From: Primulina eburnea | Taxonomy: Eukaryota; Streptophyta; Magnoliopsida; Lamiales; Gesneriaceae | Direction: 5' to 3' | NCBI RefSeq assembly: GCF_022965805.1 | Contig: NW_027330892.1 | Span: 36,001-100,000, forward strand | Length of the DNA stretch: 64,000 nucleotides | Shown: piece after piece, positions 13,433 to 23,800 of the stretch | Layout: each line of letters starts with the position of its first letter | How positions within the stretch are numbered: the first letter of the stretch is position 1 | Made by a program: the position numbers and the translations under genes | Notes under the pieces: generated by a model | What the model saw: only the letters and a program-made list of their open reading frames with translations | Database searches by the model: none | Told to the model about the DNA's origin: nothing

Positions 13433-14877
13433 TGTAGTAGCCCGAATTCCAAATTGGGTAATTAACGGATTAATGGTGATTAAGAAGGTTTAATGTGTAA
13501 TTTTGACCGTGGTCGTGATCGGACGGACCGAAGATGGTTCGTTAGCACCGAAGAGTTCGGACGATCCGAAGTAAGTTCGGTGGATCCGATCATGAGGTGT
13601 CAAGAGTCGATCGACACGTCGGTTTACATGCAAGTTCGGATGATCCGAAGTGTAAGTTCGGTGGATCCGATCATGAGGTGTCAAGAGCCGATGGACACGT
13701 GGGAGTTCGGACGTTCCGAAGTGGGTTCGGTGGATCCGAACATAGCCTATAAATAGTGCTCGGATTTCCTCATTTTGTATTGCAAATTCTTGAGTTATGT
13801 CTCATATTTGAGAGGTTTGGAAGGTTTCTAGGGTTAGTTGTCGGTCGAGCGATAGCCAAGAGCTGCCAGGATTGGTAGCGTAGCGACGCCTGAGTTACGA
13901 GGCAATCGACATCAAAGGGCTGTCGACGGACGAAGGTAAACCCTAAACCTTTGGTAGTACTGGAGAGTACTGGTTTTGCTAGTCGAGCATGGTAGTATTG
14001 TTCATTGGGTATGCTTTTGATGCGTAGGCTTGTTCTAGACCTGATTAGCGGTGTTGCGTAAGGCTAGGCTTGCTGTGATAGAGGTACGAAAGTACTATCC
14101 GAGATATCCTGGTCGAGTATACATTCTTATATGTGTTGCATGATTATGTGGTGCATTGATATATGTCATATGATGCATGCTATTATGTCACGCTTTATGA
14201 TGCATGTTGCATTTCATGTTGAGCCGTATCTCCTTCGAGATAGCCTTTATTGTTGAGCTGTATCTCTTTCGAGATAAGCTATATCTTGTGGGGCCGCTCA
14301 GCCCTGTCTTGTCTTGTGGACGCATGGACACCGAGAGTACACAGTGGCCGACGGGTCGGGAGGGCTTCGGTGATCCGGGACATTTTTGGTCCACGTCTGT
14401 TCTTGTAGTGGATGCAGTGACCCAGAGGAGTACCGCGCGGCACTATCCACTTGGCGCCTCTAGACTGAGCATATTGAAGTCCTTTGTTACTCCTGTTTCT
14501 TGACCTACCCTGGTATCATATCATAGCATGTGCATTTCATATAGGTTTGTATACTCATGCTTTTGTACTGGGCGTTCTTATCGCTCACGTCCTCGATTTT
14601 GTTTATCTTGGACACCCCATTCCCACGGGGCAGGCCTCAGGTTGGATGGCTCAGGAAGAGCAGGAGGAGGACAGTGAGTAGCTGGTTGGTTTAGTTTTCA
14701 GTACTATTCTATTCGATATGGTTGTACCGATTATATTTTGAGTTGTTCTGATTTCGATTGGGTTGTATAACTATTGTCGTTGGCCATTTTTTCCGCTGTT
14801 ATCTCTGATTATTATTAATTAAGTTAATTGCATGCTTAGTTCTTGATTAGTAGGTGATTCTGGAACGGGTCACTATA
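13433..14877 (+). mobile_element. Solo LTR S inside element B
   Basis: This 1445-bp insertion begins TGTAGTAGCCCG and ends CGGGTCACTATA, so its ends form an imperfect inverted repeat. CCCTC flanks it on both sides (13428-13432 and 14878-14882). No coding sequence, primer site or second LTR is present, which fits a solo LTR left by LTR-LTR recombination. A TATAAATAG box lies at 13748-13756. The last bases are TA instead of the usual CA, probably a point mutation. Orientation is inferred from the TATA box. The family is not shared with the other LTRs here. Confidence 0.75.
13540..13741 (+). promoter_or_regulatory. Palindromic repeat cluster upstream of the S TATA box
   Basis: TTCGGACGATCCGAA-type palindromes and GTTCGGTGGATCCGA modules recur, with a longer direct repeat of period about 81 bp starting near 13571 and 13652. 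The cluster ends about 10 bp before the TATAAATAG box. Its role as a transcription-factor binding array is inferred from position and symmetry. Confidence 0.55.
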
Positions 14878-14890
14878 CCCTCTTAGACAG

Positions 14891-14908
14891 GAGTTCGTCC
14901 TCGAACTC
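14891..14908 (-). other. Element B hairpin before the polypurine tract
   Basis: The perfect inverted repeat GAGTTCG/CGAACTC surrounds a 4-base loop. It lay just upstream of the polypurine tract before solo LTR S separated the two. The equivalent hairpin is present in C, D, E and F. Confidence 0.6.
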
Positions 14909-14970
14909 GCAAGCAATGAATTATACAAGTGTATACAAAAGCAGTAAAATCAACTAACAGAATACTTACA

Positions 14971-17900
14971 TCAACTGAATAGCTCGGGATGCCTCTGTCT
15001 CATCTCAGACTCTGTCTCCCAAGTTGCTTCCTCGATGCCATGACGACTCCACTGAACCTTCACAAGCGGAATAGTCTTGGTTCTAAGTTGTTTCTCTTTC
15101 CGATCAAGAATCTGTATCGGTCTTTCAATATAGCTCAGAGTATAATCTAACTCGGCTTCATCAGGCTGAATGACATGAGAATCATCCGGCATATATTTGC
15201 GCAACATCGATACATGAAAAACATCATGTATACCGGACAGTGAAGGAGGAAGAGCAAGTTTGTAAGCTCGATCGCCAATCTTCTCAAGGATCTCGTACGG
15301 ACCGACGTACCTAGGAGACAATTTTCCTCGCTTGCCAAATCTGACAACGCCTCTGAAAGGTGAAATCTTCAGAAATACTCTGTCTCCCCGTTCGAATACT
15401 AACGGTCTGCGTCTGATATTGGCGTATTTCGCTTGCCTATCTTGTGCTGTCTTCATTCGTTTCTGAATGATCTTCACTTTTTCGGTCATCTCACGAATCA
15501 TATCAGGCCCTAACTCTGGTACCTCAGAGATATCATCCCAGTACAACGGAGATCTGCACTTCTTTCCGTATAAAGCTTCGAACGGTGCCATCTCTATGCT
15601 AGTCTGATAGCTGTTGTTGTATGAAAACTCACACAACGGCAATGAATCTTGCCAACTAGTACCAAAGTCTAGTACTACAGCTCTCAGCATGTCCTCTAAA
15701 GTCTGGATAGTCCGCTCTGACTGTCCGTCTGTCTGGGGATGATAAGCAGTGCTCAGGTGTAAAGTCATACCTAAAGCCTGCTGCAAGCTGTGCCAAAAGT
15801 GAGAAGTAAATCGTGGATCACGATCTGATACGATCGACTTCGGCACACCGTGCAATCTGACGACCTCTCTGACATATAACTCTGCCATCTGATCGTGTCG
15901 ATAGGTCATTCTGTACGGAATAAAGCACGCTGATTTGGTCAGTCTGTCTATCACAACCCAAATCGCGTCACAGCCCCGCGAAGATCGAGGTAACTTCGTC
16001 ACGAAATCCATGGAAATGTGGTCCCATTTCCATTCAGGAATAGACAAACTCTGAAGTAAACCTCCGGGCTTCTTTCTTTCTGCCTTCACCTGTTGGCAAT
16101 TTAGGCATCTAGACACAAATTCTGCAATGTCTGTCTTCATCTGTTTCCACCAGAATTGTGTCTTCAAATCATTGTACATCTTCCTGCCTCCAGGATGAAT
16201 GCTGAACCGACTACAGTGTGCCTCTGACATGATCTGTCGTCTCAAATCTGAAATCTCTGGCACTACTAAGCGGTTATTCACATACAGAACAGAATCTCTA
16301 ACCTGATACTCTGATATATGACCAGCTCTGACCATATCAACCGATCTCTGCACGCTCGGATCAGTTCTATGTGCTTCTTTGATCCTCAAAATCAGATCTG
16401 GCTCAATCTGAATAGCAGCAAGTCGCAACTGTCTACTCTCTGTATCAAATGTCAACCTAGACAAGCAACAATCTTCTACTAAACTCGATACACCTATAGT
16501 CGACAAGGAAAGAGCACATACCTTTCGACTCAAGGCGTCTGCCGCTGCATTCGACTTTCCTGGATGGTATTTGATCTCGCAATCAAAATCTTTCAGCAGA
16601 TCAAGCCATCGTCGATGCCTCATATTCAACTCTGACTGAGAAAAGAGGTACTTCAGGCTCTTATGATCGGAATAGATCTCAAATTTCTCGCCATACAGAT
16701 AATGACGCCAGATCTTGAGTGCAAAAACAATCGCCGCCAATTCAAGATCATGAATCGGGTAACGAGTCTCGTGCGGCTTCAGCTGTCTAGAGGCGTATGC
16801 TATCACGTGCCCTCGCTGCATAAGAACACATCCTAACCCTCTGTGAGATGCGTCACAGTATACAACGAACTCACCTGTACCTGCAGGAATCGTCAAGACA
16901 GGCGCACTAGTCAGCCTCTTCTTCAGCTCTACAAAACTGGCTTCACAATCTTCGGACCACACAAATGGCATATTCTTATGTGTCAACTGGGTGATAGGCT
17001 TCGCTAAACTGGAGAAATCTCGGATAAAACGTCGATAATGCCCGGCTAGACCCATGAAACTGCGTATCTCAGGCACAGAAGTCGGTCTCGGCCAACTGAT
17101 AACAGCCTCAACTTTACTCGGATCTACCGCAATACCCTCTCCAGATATAATATGCCCCAAGAAGACAACCTGTCGCAACCAGAACTCACACTTGGACAAT
17201 TTGGCATACAACTGCTCTTTTCTTAAAGTCTTCAATACGATCCTCAGATGATCTGCATGCTCAGTCAAATTCTTCGAATACACCAAAATGTCGTCAATAA
17301 ACACAATCACAAAATCATCTAAATATCTCTGAAAAATGCGGTTCATCAAACTCATAAACACCGCAGGTGCATTCGTCAAACCGAAAGGCATAACAACAAA
17401 CTCGTAATGTCCATACCTGGTTCGGAATGCAGTCTTCGGAATATCAACGTCTCTAACTCGGAGCTGATGATACCCTGATCTCAAATCAATCTTCGAGTAT
17501 ACAGAAGATCCCTGTAACTGATCAAACAAGTCGTCGATGCGAGGCAAAGGATACTTGTTCTTCACTGTTGCCTTATTCAGCTGCCTATAATCAATACACA
17601 GTCGCATCGAACCATCTTTCTTTCTAACGAAAAGCACCGGAGCACCCCAAGGAGATACACTGGGTCTGATATATCCCTTGGACAGAAGATCCTCCAACTG
17701 TGCTTTCAACTCTTTCAGCTCTATCGGTGCCATCCTATACGGAGCTCTCGAAATAGGAACACTGCCTGGCACAAGATCAATGCTGAAATCAACCTCTCGA
17801 ACTGGAGGCAACCCTGGAATCTCATCAAGAAAAACATCTGCAAACTCGCAAACCACTGGCAAATCTGCCAATGCTGGGCTCGACTTCAGTAAATCTACTG

Positions 17901-18803
17901 AATATACGAGAAAGCCCTCTGCTCCTCTCTGAAGCAATCTACTCATAGTCAGAGCAGATACTAAGGGAATCCGAGATCTGGAACCCTTGCCGTACAATTT
18001 CCACTCATCTGTCATCTCGGGTCTGAATCTGACAATCTTGTGGAAACAATCTACAGTGGCCCTGTACTTGGTCAACATGTCTATGCCAACTATACAATCA
18101 AAATCAGCTAAACCAAGTACTACACAATCAAGATCAATCTCATGCCCCTCAAACTGAAGCATACAGTGTCTAACAGTAGTCACAGATATCAAACCACTTC
18201 CCAACGGAGAAGCTATAGACACTACCGTAGACATCGACTCAACAGGCAACGAATGTCTCAATGCAAAATGTTCAGATATGAATGTATGAGATGCCCCTGT
18301 GTCTATCAACACATATGCAGGATAACCGCAAAGAAAACAGCTACCTGCAATGACGTCATCTGGCGCCTCCTGCGCCTGCTCCTCTGTCAGGGCAAAGACA
18401 CGTGCCTGCTGTCGGGGAGGCTGACTCACCGTCTGACTACCTCCTGGTCTCTGCTGGGTCTGTGTAGAGGGTGGCTGAAAGGAGTGTACAGAAGATGCCT
18501 GTCTCTCCATTTGTGGCGCTGGTGCTGATGATCCTGTGCTCTGGAATCGTTGTGCACCTCTCTGGGGACAAACTCTAGCGAAGTGTCCCTGTTGCCTACA
18601 GATGTTGCAGCGTCCCATAACTCCTTGACACTGCTCCGTCGCATGTCGTCCTCCACACGAGCTACAATACACGCCACTGTAATCTGACCCCTGACCTCTC
18701 TGTCGAGATCCACTCGAACTCGATGAACTACTCCCAGATTTCTTAAACTGTTTGCCTTTAGCCTTCAGAAATTCCTTCTTGCCAATACCACTAGATCCAC
18801 TAT
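14971..18803 (-). pseudogene. Element B pol part of the gag-pol polyprotein, 5' end cut off by element D
   Basis: The frame is open from the D insertion point to the stop at 14971. It is annotated from the insertion edge, since the first Met (18672) is internal to the polyprotein. Counted from that Met, the order is: a zinc knuckle with C22, C25, H30 and C35; aspartic protease [10 protein letters not shown] near 124; reverse transcriptase with FIDD near 458; RNase H with CDASHRGLG near 602; integrase zinc region near 820-865; catalytic Asp, Asp and Glu near 888, 946 and 986 with 35 residues between the last two; and a chromodomain-like end from about 1165 (VQW, EEATWE). No stop or frameshift was found. 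The reading phase continues across the D insertion into the gag part at 27329-28016, so the uninterrupted frame would be 1506 codons plus stop. It is broken only by the insertion. Confidence 0.93.
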
Positions 18804-18941
18804 CAAAATGTAATGCCCGAGGATTTGATTATCGTAATTTGCTAGGAGATTAGTGAATTAAATAGATATAATTGTAAACGGGCCATTACGAGACCAGATT
18901 GGACAAAGAATCTAAATTTCACCAATTTCGGGCAGAACTAG

Positions 18942-19156
18942 TGGCGCCCGAGCGGTAGAAAGTGACCGCTCGAGCGCCAATGCTCAAGGGGAGTACGTTC
19001 GGGCAGAAGGTGTGGCGCCCGGGCGGTAATTTATGACCGCCCGAGCGCCAGAATCTCACACCGCGGCAGAACCTTCCGCGCCCGGGCGGTAGATTTTTAC
19101 CGCCCGAGCGCCGAGCTCGCGCCCGGGCGGTAAGTTTCGACCGCCCGAGCGCCAAA
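18942..19156 (+). promoter_or_regulatory. Four GC-rich palindromes in U3 of element D
   Basis: There are four hairpin units of about 35 bp near 18942-18980, 19013-19050, 19077-19113 and 19120-19156. Each pairs a GCGCCCGGGCGGT-type arm with an ACCGCCCGAGCGC-type arm around an AT-rich loop. The cluster ends about 47 bp before the TATA box. The 3' LTR has the same cluster at about 25640-25853. The sequence and symmetry are clear. Binding of a host factor or cruciform formation is inference. Confidence 0.8.
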
Positions 19157-19164
19157 CCAGAATG

Positions 19165-19213
19165 GGCAAGAATGTGCGCGTCTCATCAGCATGCAACAAG
19201 GATATATATAAAC
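19165..19213 (+). promoter_or_regulatory. Core promoter of element D
   Basis: An ACGT-type or related motif region is followed by CATGCA (about 19190) and TATATATAAA at 19203-19212. In the 3' LTR the first motif is intact as GACACGT (near 25872), while the 5' copy reads GCGCGT. The same order of motifs occurs in C, F and, less fully, G and B. Confidence 0.6.
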
Positions 19214-19362
19214 GAATTTTTCTTCAAAATTGATAAGAAATCAGAAAGGAGAAAGCTACGAGAGCTTTTGGAAATTCTTGCGCTCGTATCTTTCAATCCG
19301 TACATCTGATTTGAAATCAGACTTCGGTACCGTGTTCCTATCGTTGTAGGCTACGCGTGGAC

Positions 19363-19899
19363 GTAAGTTTTAGTATGTTTTGGCATGTCTTGAAATTAGG
19401 ATGTTGCAGGAATCAGATATGATTCATATATGTTGTTTCTGACATATTAGACATCGTATAATTACAAACGGATTTAAGAACGGACACCGTATAGAATTGT
19501 TATGAAATTTAGAGTTAAATTAACTGGGTGTTGGTACCAGATTTATACCGTTTTCAGTTATGAATTGGGGGAATTGATATAGATTGTTTAATATGGAGAT
19601 TGTACAGTTGAAATGATACCGAAATCAAGTCTTTAAGTGGGTATGTATTGATTGAGATTAGAAATTGATAAATTGTGTATCAACATTTCCATTTCAGATT
19701 TGTATTGGTGACAGAGACAGCAATTGTGCAACGAAAGGTATAAGTCATGTTTTGTTTGGGGAGATGTAACTCAAATAAGATATTATTTGAGTTTCCCAAC
19801 CAAAATCACATACGAGTATTATTAAATATTTTGTAACATGTTTATGAATTGTGTATAGCATTATATTCAATCTTTTAACATGTTATGCTTTGATTTCAG
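19363..19899 (+). other. Two predicted leader introns in the D LTR
   Basis: Intron 1 is predicted at 19363-19697 (GTAAGTTTT to ATTTCAG), the mini-exon at 19698-19737 (40 bp), and intron 2 at 19738-19899 (GTATAAGT to GATTTCAG). The splice-site strings, but not the lengths, recur at corresponding positions in B, C, F and G. No transcript evidence is available here. Confidence 0.5.
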
Positions 19900-20021
19900 A
19901 ATTGTATTCAAGCATGTATGATCAGTATGATATTCAGCCATGAATATGATTATACGTTGTTTACATATTGATATTCATTGCATTTGAGATAGGAGAGTCT
20001 TTGACAGGCATTGTCAAATAT

Positions 20022-20102
20022 CTAGACGTTTCGGTGTATCTCAGCATAGGAGTAGGCATTACTCTTATTGCCGCCGTTGATACAGCTCAGACCGAAGTCT
20101 AG
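20022..20102 (+). other. Conserved long stem-loop in the D LTR
   Basis: The CTAGACGTTTCGGT arm pairs with ACCGAAGTCTAG at the far side. The inner TGTATC and GATACA also pair. The same element is seen at 26721-26801, 43662-43741, 61374-61455, and on the minus strand at 12199-12279 and 28856-28936. RNA function is unknown. Confidence 0.65.
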
Positions 20103-20319
20103 GAATGAGACGTACATTACCCCGATTGGAGGGTAGGTAGTGACGTCTTATTCACCCCGGGATCCCTAGAGTTCTAGTCGAGTCGAGTCCAGACATGGTT
20201 TGATTCGCCTTGCATTGCATGTGCATATGATGTCATGCATGATAACATGTTTCATGTTTAATTGATTATATGCATGTATACATGTTTATACTGGGATTTG
20301 TTCTCATCGGTTTTCCGGC

Positions 20320-20352
20320 TGTTGTTATGTCTGTATGTGTGCATAACAACAG
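20320..20352 (+). other. Second conserved stem-loop in the D LTR
   Basis: TGTTGTTATG pairs with CATAACAACA around a loop containing TCTGTATGTGT. Related hairpins are in C (33871-33902), F (44109-44146) and G (61669-61704), with changed stem bases but a kept loop. Confidence 0.6.
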
Positions 20353-20634
20353 GTGGGGCAGGATCTGGGTCACGCAGAGGATGAGAGATGGACATAGCGT
20401 GGTGATCTCGGGCATAGCAGATGGCTAGTAGTTGTACTGTATTTTATTACTAGTTGTTCAGAGTAGTTGGAACAAGACATATTGTACCTTCTGTTTGTAT
20501 TTTAAATAAGGCATGTATGTTGTTTATATACCTTAGATTTAATATTAAAAAGCGAAAAATTTGACCCACTTTTTATATTAATGATCCGTTTTAATCCCAA
20601 AGAAAAGAATTAGAGCCCGGGTCCCCACAACAGG

Positions 20635-20646
20635 TGGTATCAGAGC
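20635..20646 (+). other. Element D primer-binding site
   Basis: TGGTATCAGAGC matches the complement of the 3' end of plant initiator tRNA-Met, five bases (ACAGG) after the LTR. It primes minus-strand DNA synthesis. Confidence 0.93.
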
Positions 20647-20883
20647 AGTAGGTTCCTTTAGACTAAGATAGGATAGAATGAGCGGGGTAGATCGAGTCTT
20701 CTTCCTTGCTCTATGATGTGCTAGCATGTTTATTGCTTTTGTTATTACATGTTGTTTATTATCTGATTGATTTCAGCGTGTAATAAACTGAATCAGAACC
20801 GATTCTAGATCAGAGGTAACTGACTAGAGGAGGGCTGAGATAGTTGTATATCTTGTATTCTAATCAGTTGGATTATTAGATAC
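20647..20883 (+). other. Element D untranslated leader
   Basis: This non-coding interval lies between the primer site and gag. At 20679-20728 it holds the conserved block GAGCGGGGTAGA, then CTTCCTTGCT, then GCTAGCATG. The block is also present in B, C and F, and in part in G. A packaging or dimerisation signal would be expected in this place, but that role is inferred. Confidence 0.6.
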
Positions 20884-23800
20884 ATGCCTCCTAGAAGAGC
20901 ATTTGTGCCAGTACGACCACCAGCGCCAGAGCAGGGTAGCACATCCGGAGATACGATGGATGTCACTGCTACGCCTATGGAGACTCTATTAAAGCGATTC
21001 CAGTCATTCCGACCACCAACCTTAAAAGGTACAGAAAATGCAATTGAATTCGAAAGCTGGTTGGAGGATATCGAAATGTTATTCGAGTCTCTGGAATATA
21101 GTGATGAGAAGAGAGTGAAGCTCATTGGCCATCAACTGCAAGATGTGGCTAAGTATTGGTGGGTGAACATAAGGAGAGCACTAGAACAGCGTGGCACCGA
21201 GGTTACATGGAAAGCATTCAAGACGGAGTTCTATCAGCGATTCTTCCCTGTATCCTACCGTAAAGATAAAGGCGCTGAATTTGCAAACCTGAGGCAAGGG
21301 CAATTGAACATTGAAGAGTACGTTGCTAAATTTTCTTCTTTGCTTCGCTTTGCACCCCATGTTTCAGGAAATGATGAGGCCATGGCAGATCAGTTTATAA
21401 ATGGCCTGAATCCAGATATCTTTACGCTGGTCAATACTGGGAGACCCGATAATTTCTCAGAGGCATTGAATCGTGCCAAAGGAGCTGAAGCAGGATTGCT
21501 TAGGCAACGGAGTGCTCCGTATGTTGCACCGAGTCCGAGACCGCCACTACCTCCATCCCAAGTTCCTCCTCCTCGATTCGAAAGTGGTGGTAGCAGTAGT
21601 GGACGCAAAGATCAGTTGAAAGTGAAGGGCAAACGGTTTAAGAGGGCAGGGAGCAGTTCTTCGAGCTCCAGCGGGTCGAGACAGAGAGGTCTTGGCCAGG
21701 GTTTAGAGGCGATGAGTGGATATTGCAGTACGTGTGGAGGTAAGCATGCCATAGAACAATGTCAAGGTGTAGTGGGCAGGTGTAACGTATGCAAGCAACC
21801 GGGACATTATGCCAAGGTCTGTCCCCAGAGAAGTGGTGCATCGAGATTCCAGGCTGTAGGGTCGTCTGCCTCAGTGACTCAGCCCGAGAGGCAAGCTTCA
21901 TCTGTTCACTCATTTCAGCCACCACCTGCACAGATCCAGCCTCGAGCCAGAGGTGGCCAGCCAGGGAGTCAGCCTCAGAGACAACAGGCTCAGGTGTTTG
22001 CCTTGACTGAAGAGCAAGCACAGGATGCCCCAGATGATGTCATTGCAGGTAACTGTTTCCTTTGCGGTTATCCTGCTTATATATTGATAGATACGGGTGC
22101 ATCACATACATTCATATCAGAACGATTTGCATTATTGCATTCTCTGCCTGTTGAGTCGTTACTAGATGTCGTGTCTATTAATTCTCCGTTGGGAAGTGGT
22201 TTGATAGCTGTGACCACGGTTAGACATTGCATCTTACGGTTCGAGGGTCATGAAATTGATCTAGATTGCATAGTACTCGGGTTAGATGATTTTGATTGTA
22301 TTGTTGGAATTGACATGTTAACAAAGTACAGAGCCACCGTGGATTGTTTCCACAAGATTGTCAGATTCAGACCAGAAATGGCAGAGGAGTGGAAATTCTA
22401 CGGAAAGGGTTCCAGATCTCGGATTCCCTTGATCTCGGCTTTGTCTATGAATAAGTTGTTACAGAAAGGAGCAGATGGGTTCCTTGTGTATGCTGTAGAT
22501 GTACAGAAATCTAGCCCGACATTGGCAGATTTGCCAGTAGTACGAGAATTTGCAGATATCTTTCCAGATGAGATCCCAGGATTACCTCCGGTGCGAGAGG
22601 TAGATTTTAGCATTGATTTGATTCCAGGTACCACTCCTATTTCGAGAGCTCCGTATAGGATGGCACCGATAGAGTTGAAAGAATTAAAGGCACAGTTGGA
22701 AGATCTTCTAGCCAAGGGATATATCAGACCTAGTGTATCTCCTTGGGGCGCTCCAGTGCTATTCGTGCGAAAGAAAGATGGATCGATGCGGTTGTGTATC
22801 GATTACAGGCAACTGAATAAGGCGACGATAAAGAATAAATATCCATTGCCTAGAATTGATGATCTATTTGATCAACTACAAGGATCGTCTGTATATTCCA
22901 AGATTGATTTACGATCCGGATATCATCAGCTTCGAGTTCGAGATGTAGACATACCGAAGACAGCATTTCGAACCAGGTATGGGCATTACGAATTCATTGT
23001 TATGCCTTTGGTTTGACAAATGCTCCGGCGGTATTCATGGGCTTGATGAATCAAATCTTTCAGAGGTACTTGGATGATTTTGTTATTGTCTTTATCGATG
23101 ATATTTTGGTGTATTCTAAGAACATGATTGAGCATGCAGAACATCTCAGAATTGTGTTGCAAACACTGAGAAATGAGAAATTGTATGCCAAATTGTCTAA
23201 GTGCGAATTTTGGTTGAACCGAGTTGTCTTTTTGGGACATATCATATCGGGAGATGGTATCTCCGTAGATCCGAGTAAAGTGGAAGCTGTGATTAGTTGG
23301 CCGAGACCGACTTCTGTACCTGAAATACGCAGTTTCATGGGTCTCGCGGGATACTATAGACGATTCATTCAAGATTTCTCTCGTATTGCGAAGCCAATTA
23401 CACAATTGACACAGAAGAATGCCCCATTCCTATGGTCTGAGGAGTGTGAGTCTGGCTTTCTGGAATTGAAGAAGAGGCTGACCAGTGCACCTGTCTTGAT
23501 GATTCCTTCAGGTACGGGTGATTTCGTTGTATATTGTGATGCCTCTCACAGAGGGTTGGGATGTGTTCTTATGCAGCGAGGTCATGTAGTCGCATATGCC
23601 TCGAGACAGTTGAAGACTCACGAGATTCGATACCCCATTCACGATCTTGAATTGGCGGCTATCGTATTTGCACTGAAGATCTGGCGTCATTATCTTTATG
23701 GCGAGAAATTCGAGATCTATTCAGACCATAAAAGCCTAAAGTACTTGTTTTCTCAGTCGGAGTTGAACATGAGGTAGCGTAGATGGCTTGATCTGCTAAA

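Larger units (their letters stand above)
18809..20629 (+). repeat. Element D 5' LTR
   Basis: The LTR runs from TGTAATGCCCGAG to CCGGGTCCCCACA, 1821 bp. In order it contains four GC-rich hairpin repeats (18942-19156), a TATA box (19203-19212), two intron-like intervals (19363-19899), a long stem-loop (20022-20102) and a second stem-loop (20320-20352). The U3/R and R/U5 boundaries cannot be fixed from sequence alone. Confidence 0.95.

Noticed and set aside
13178..13437. Overlapping plus-strand frames at the end of the B LTR
   Set aside because: These arise from CACCGCGGGTGCGGT repeats and have no recognisable domain. The same frames recur in the other LTR at 29835-30082.
15147..15347. Short frames overlapping pol genes in other frames
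   Set aside because: They are shadows of the gag-pol reading frame, without support of their own.
20635..20646. Possible tRNA gene fragments at TGGTATCAGAGC sites
   Set aside because: Each is a 12-base primer-binding site next to an LTR. No cloverleaf surrounds them.
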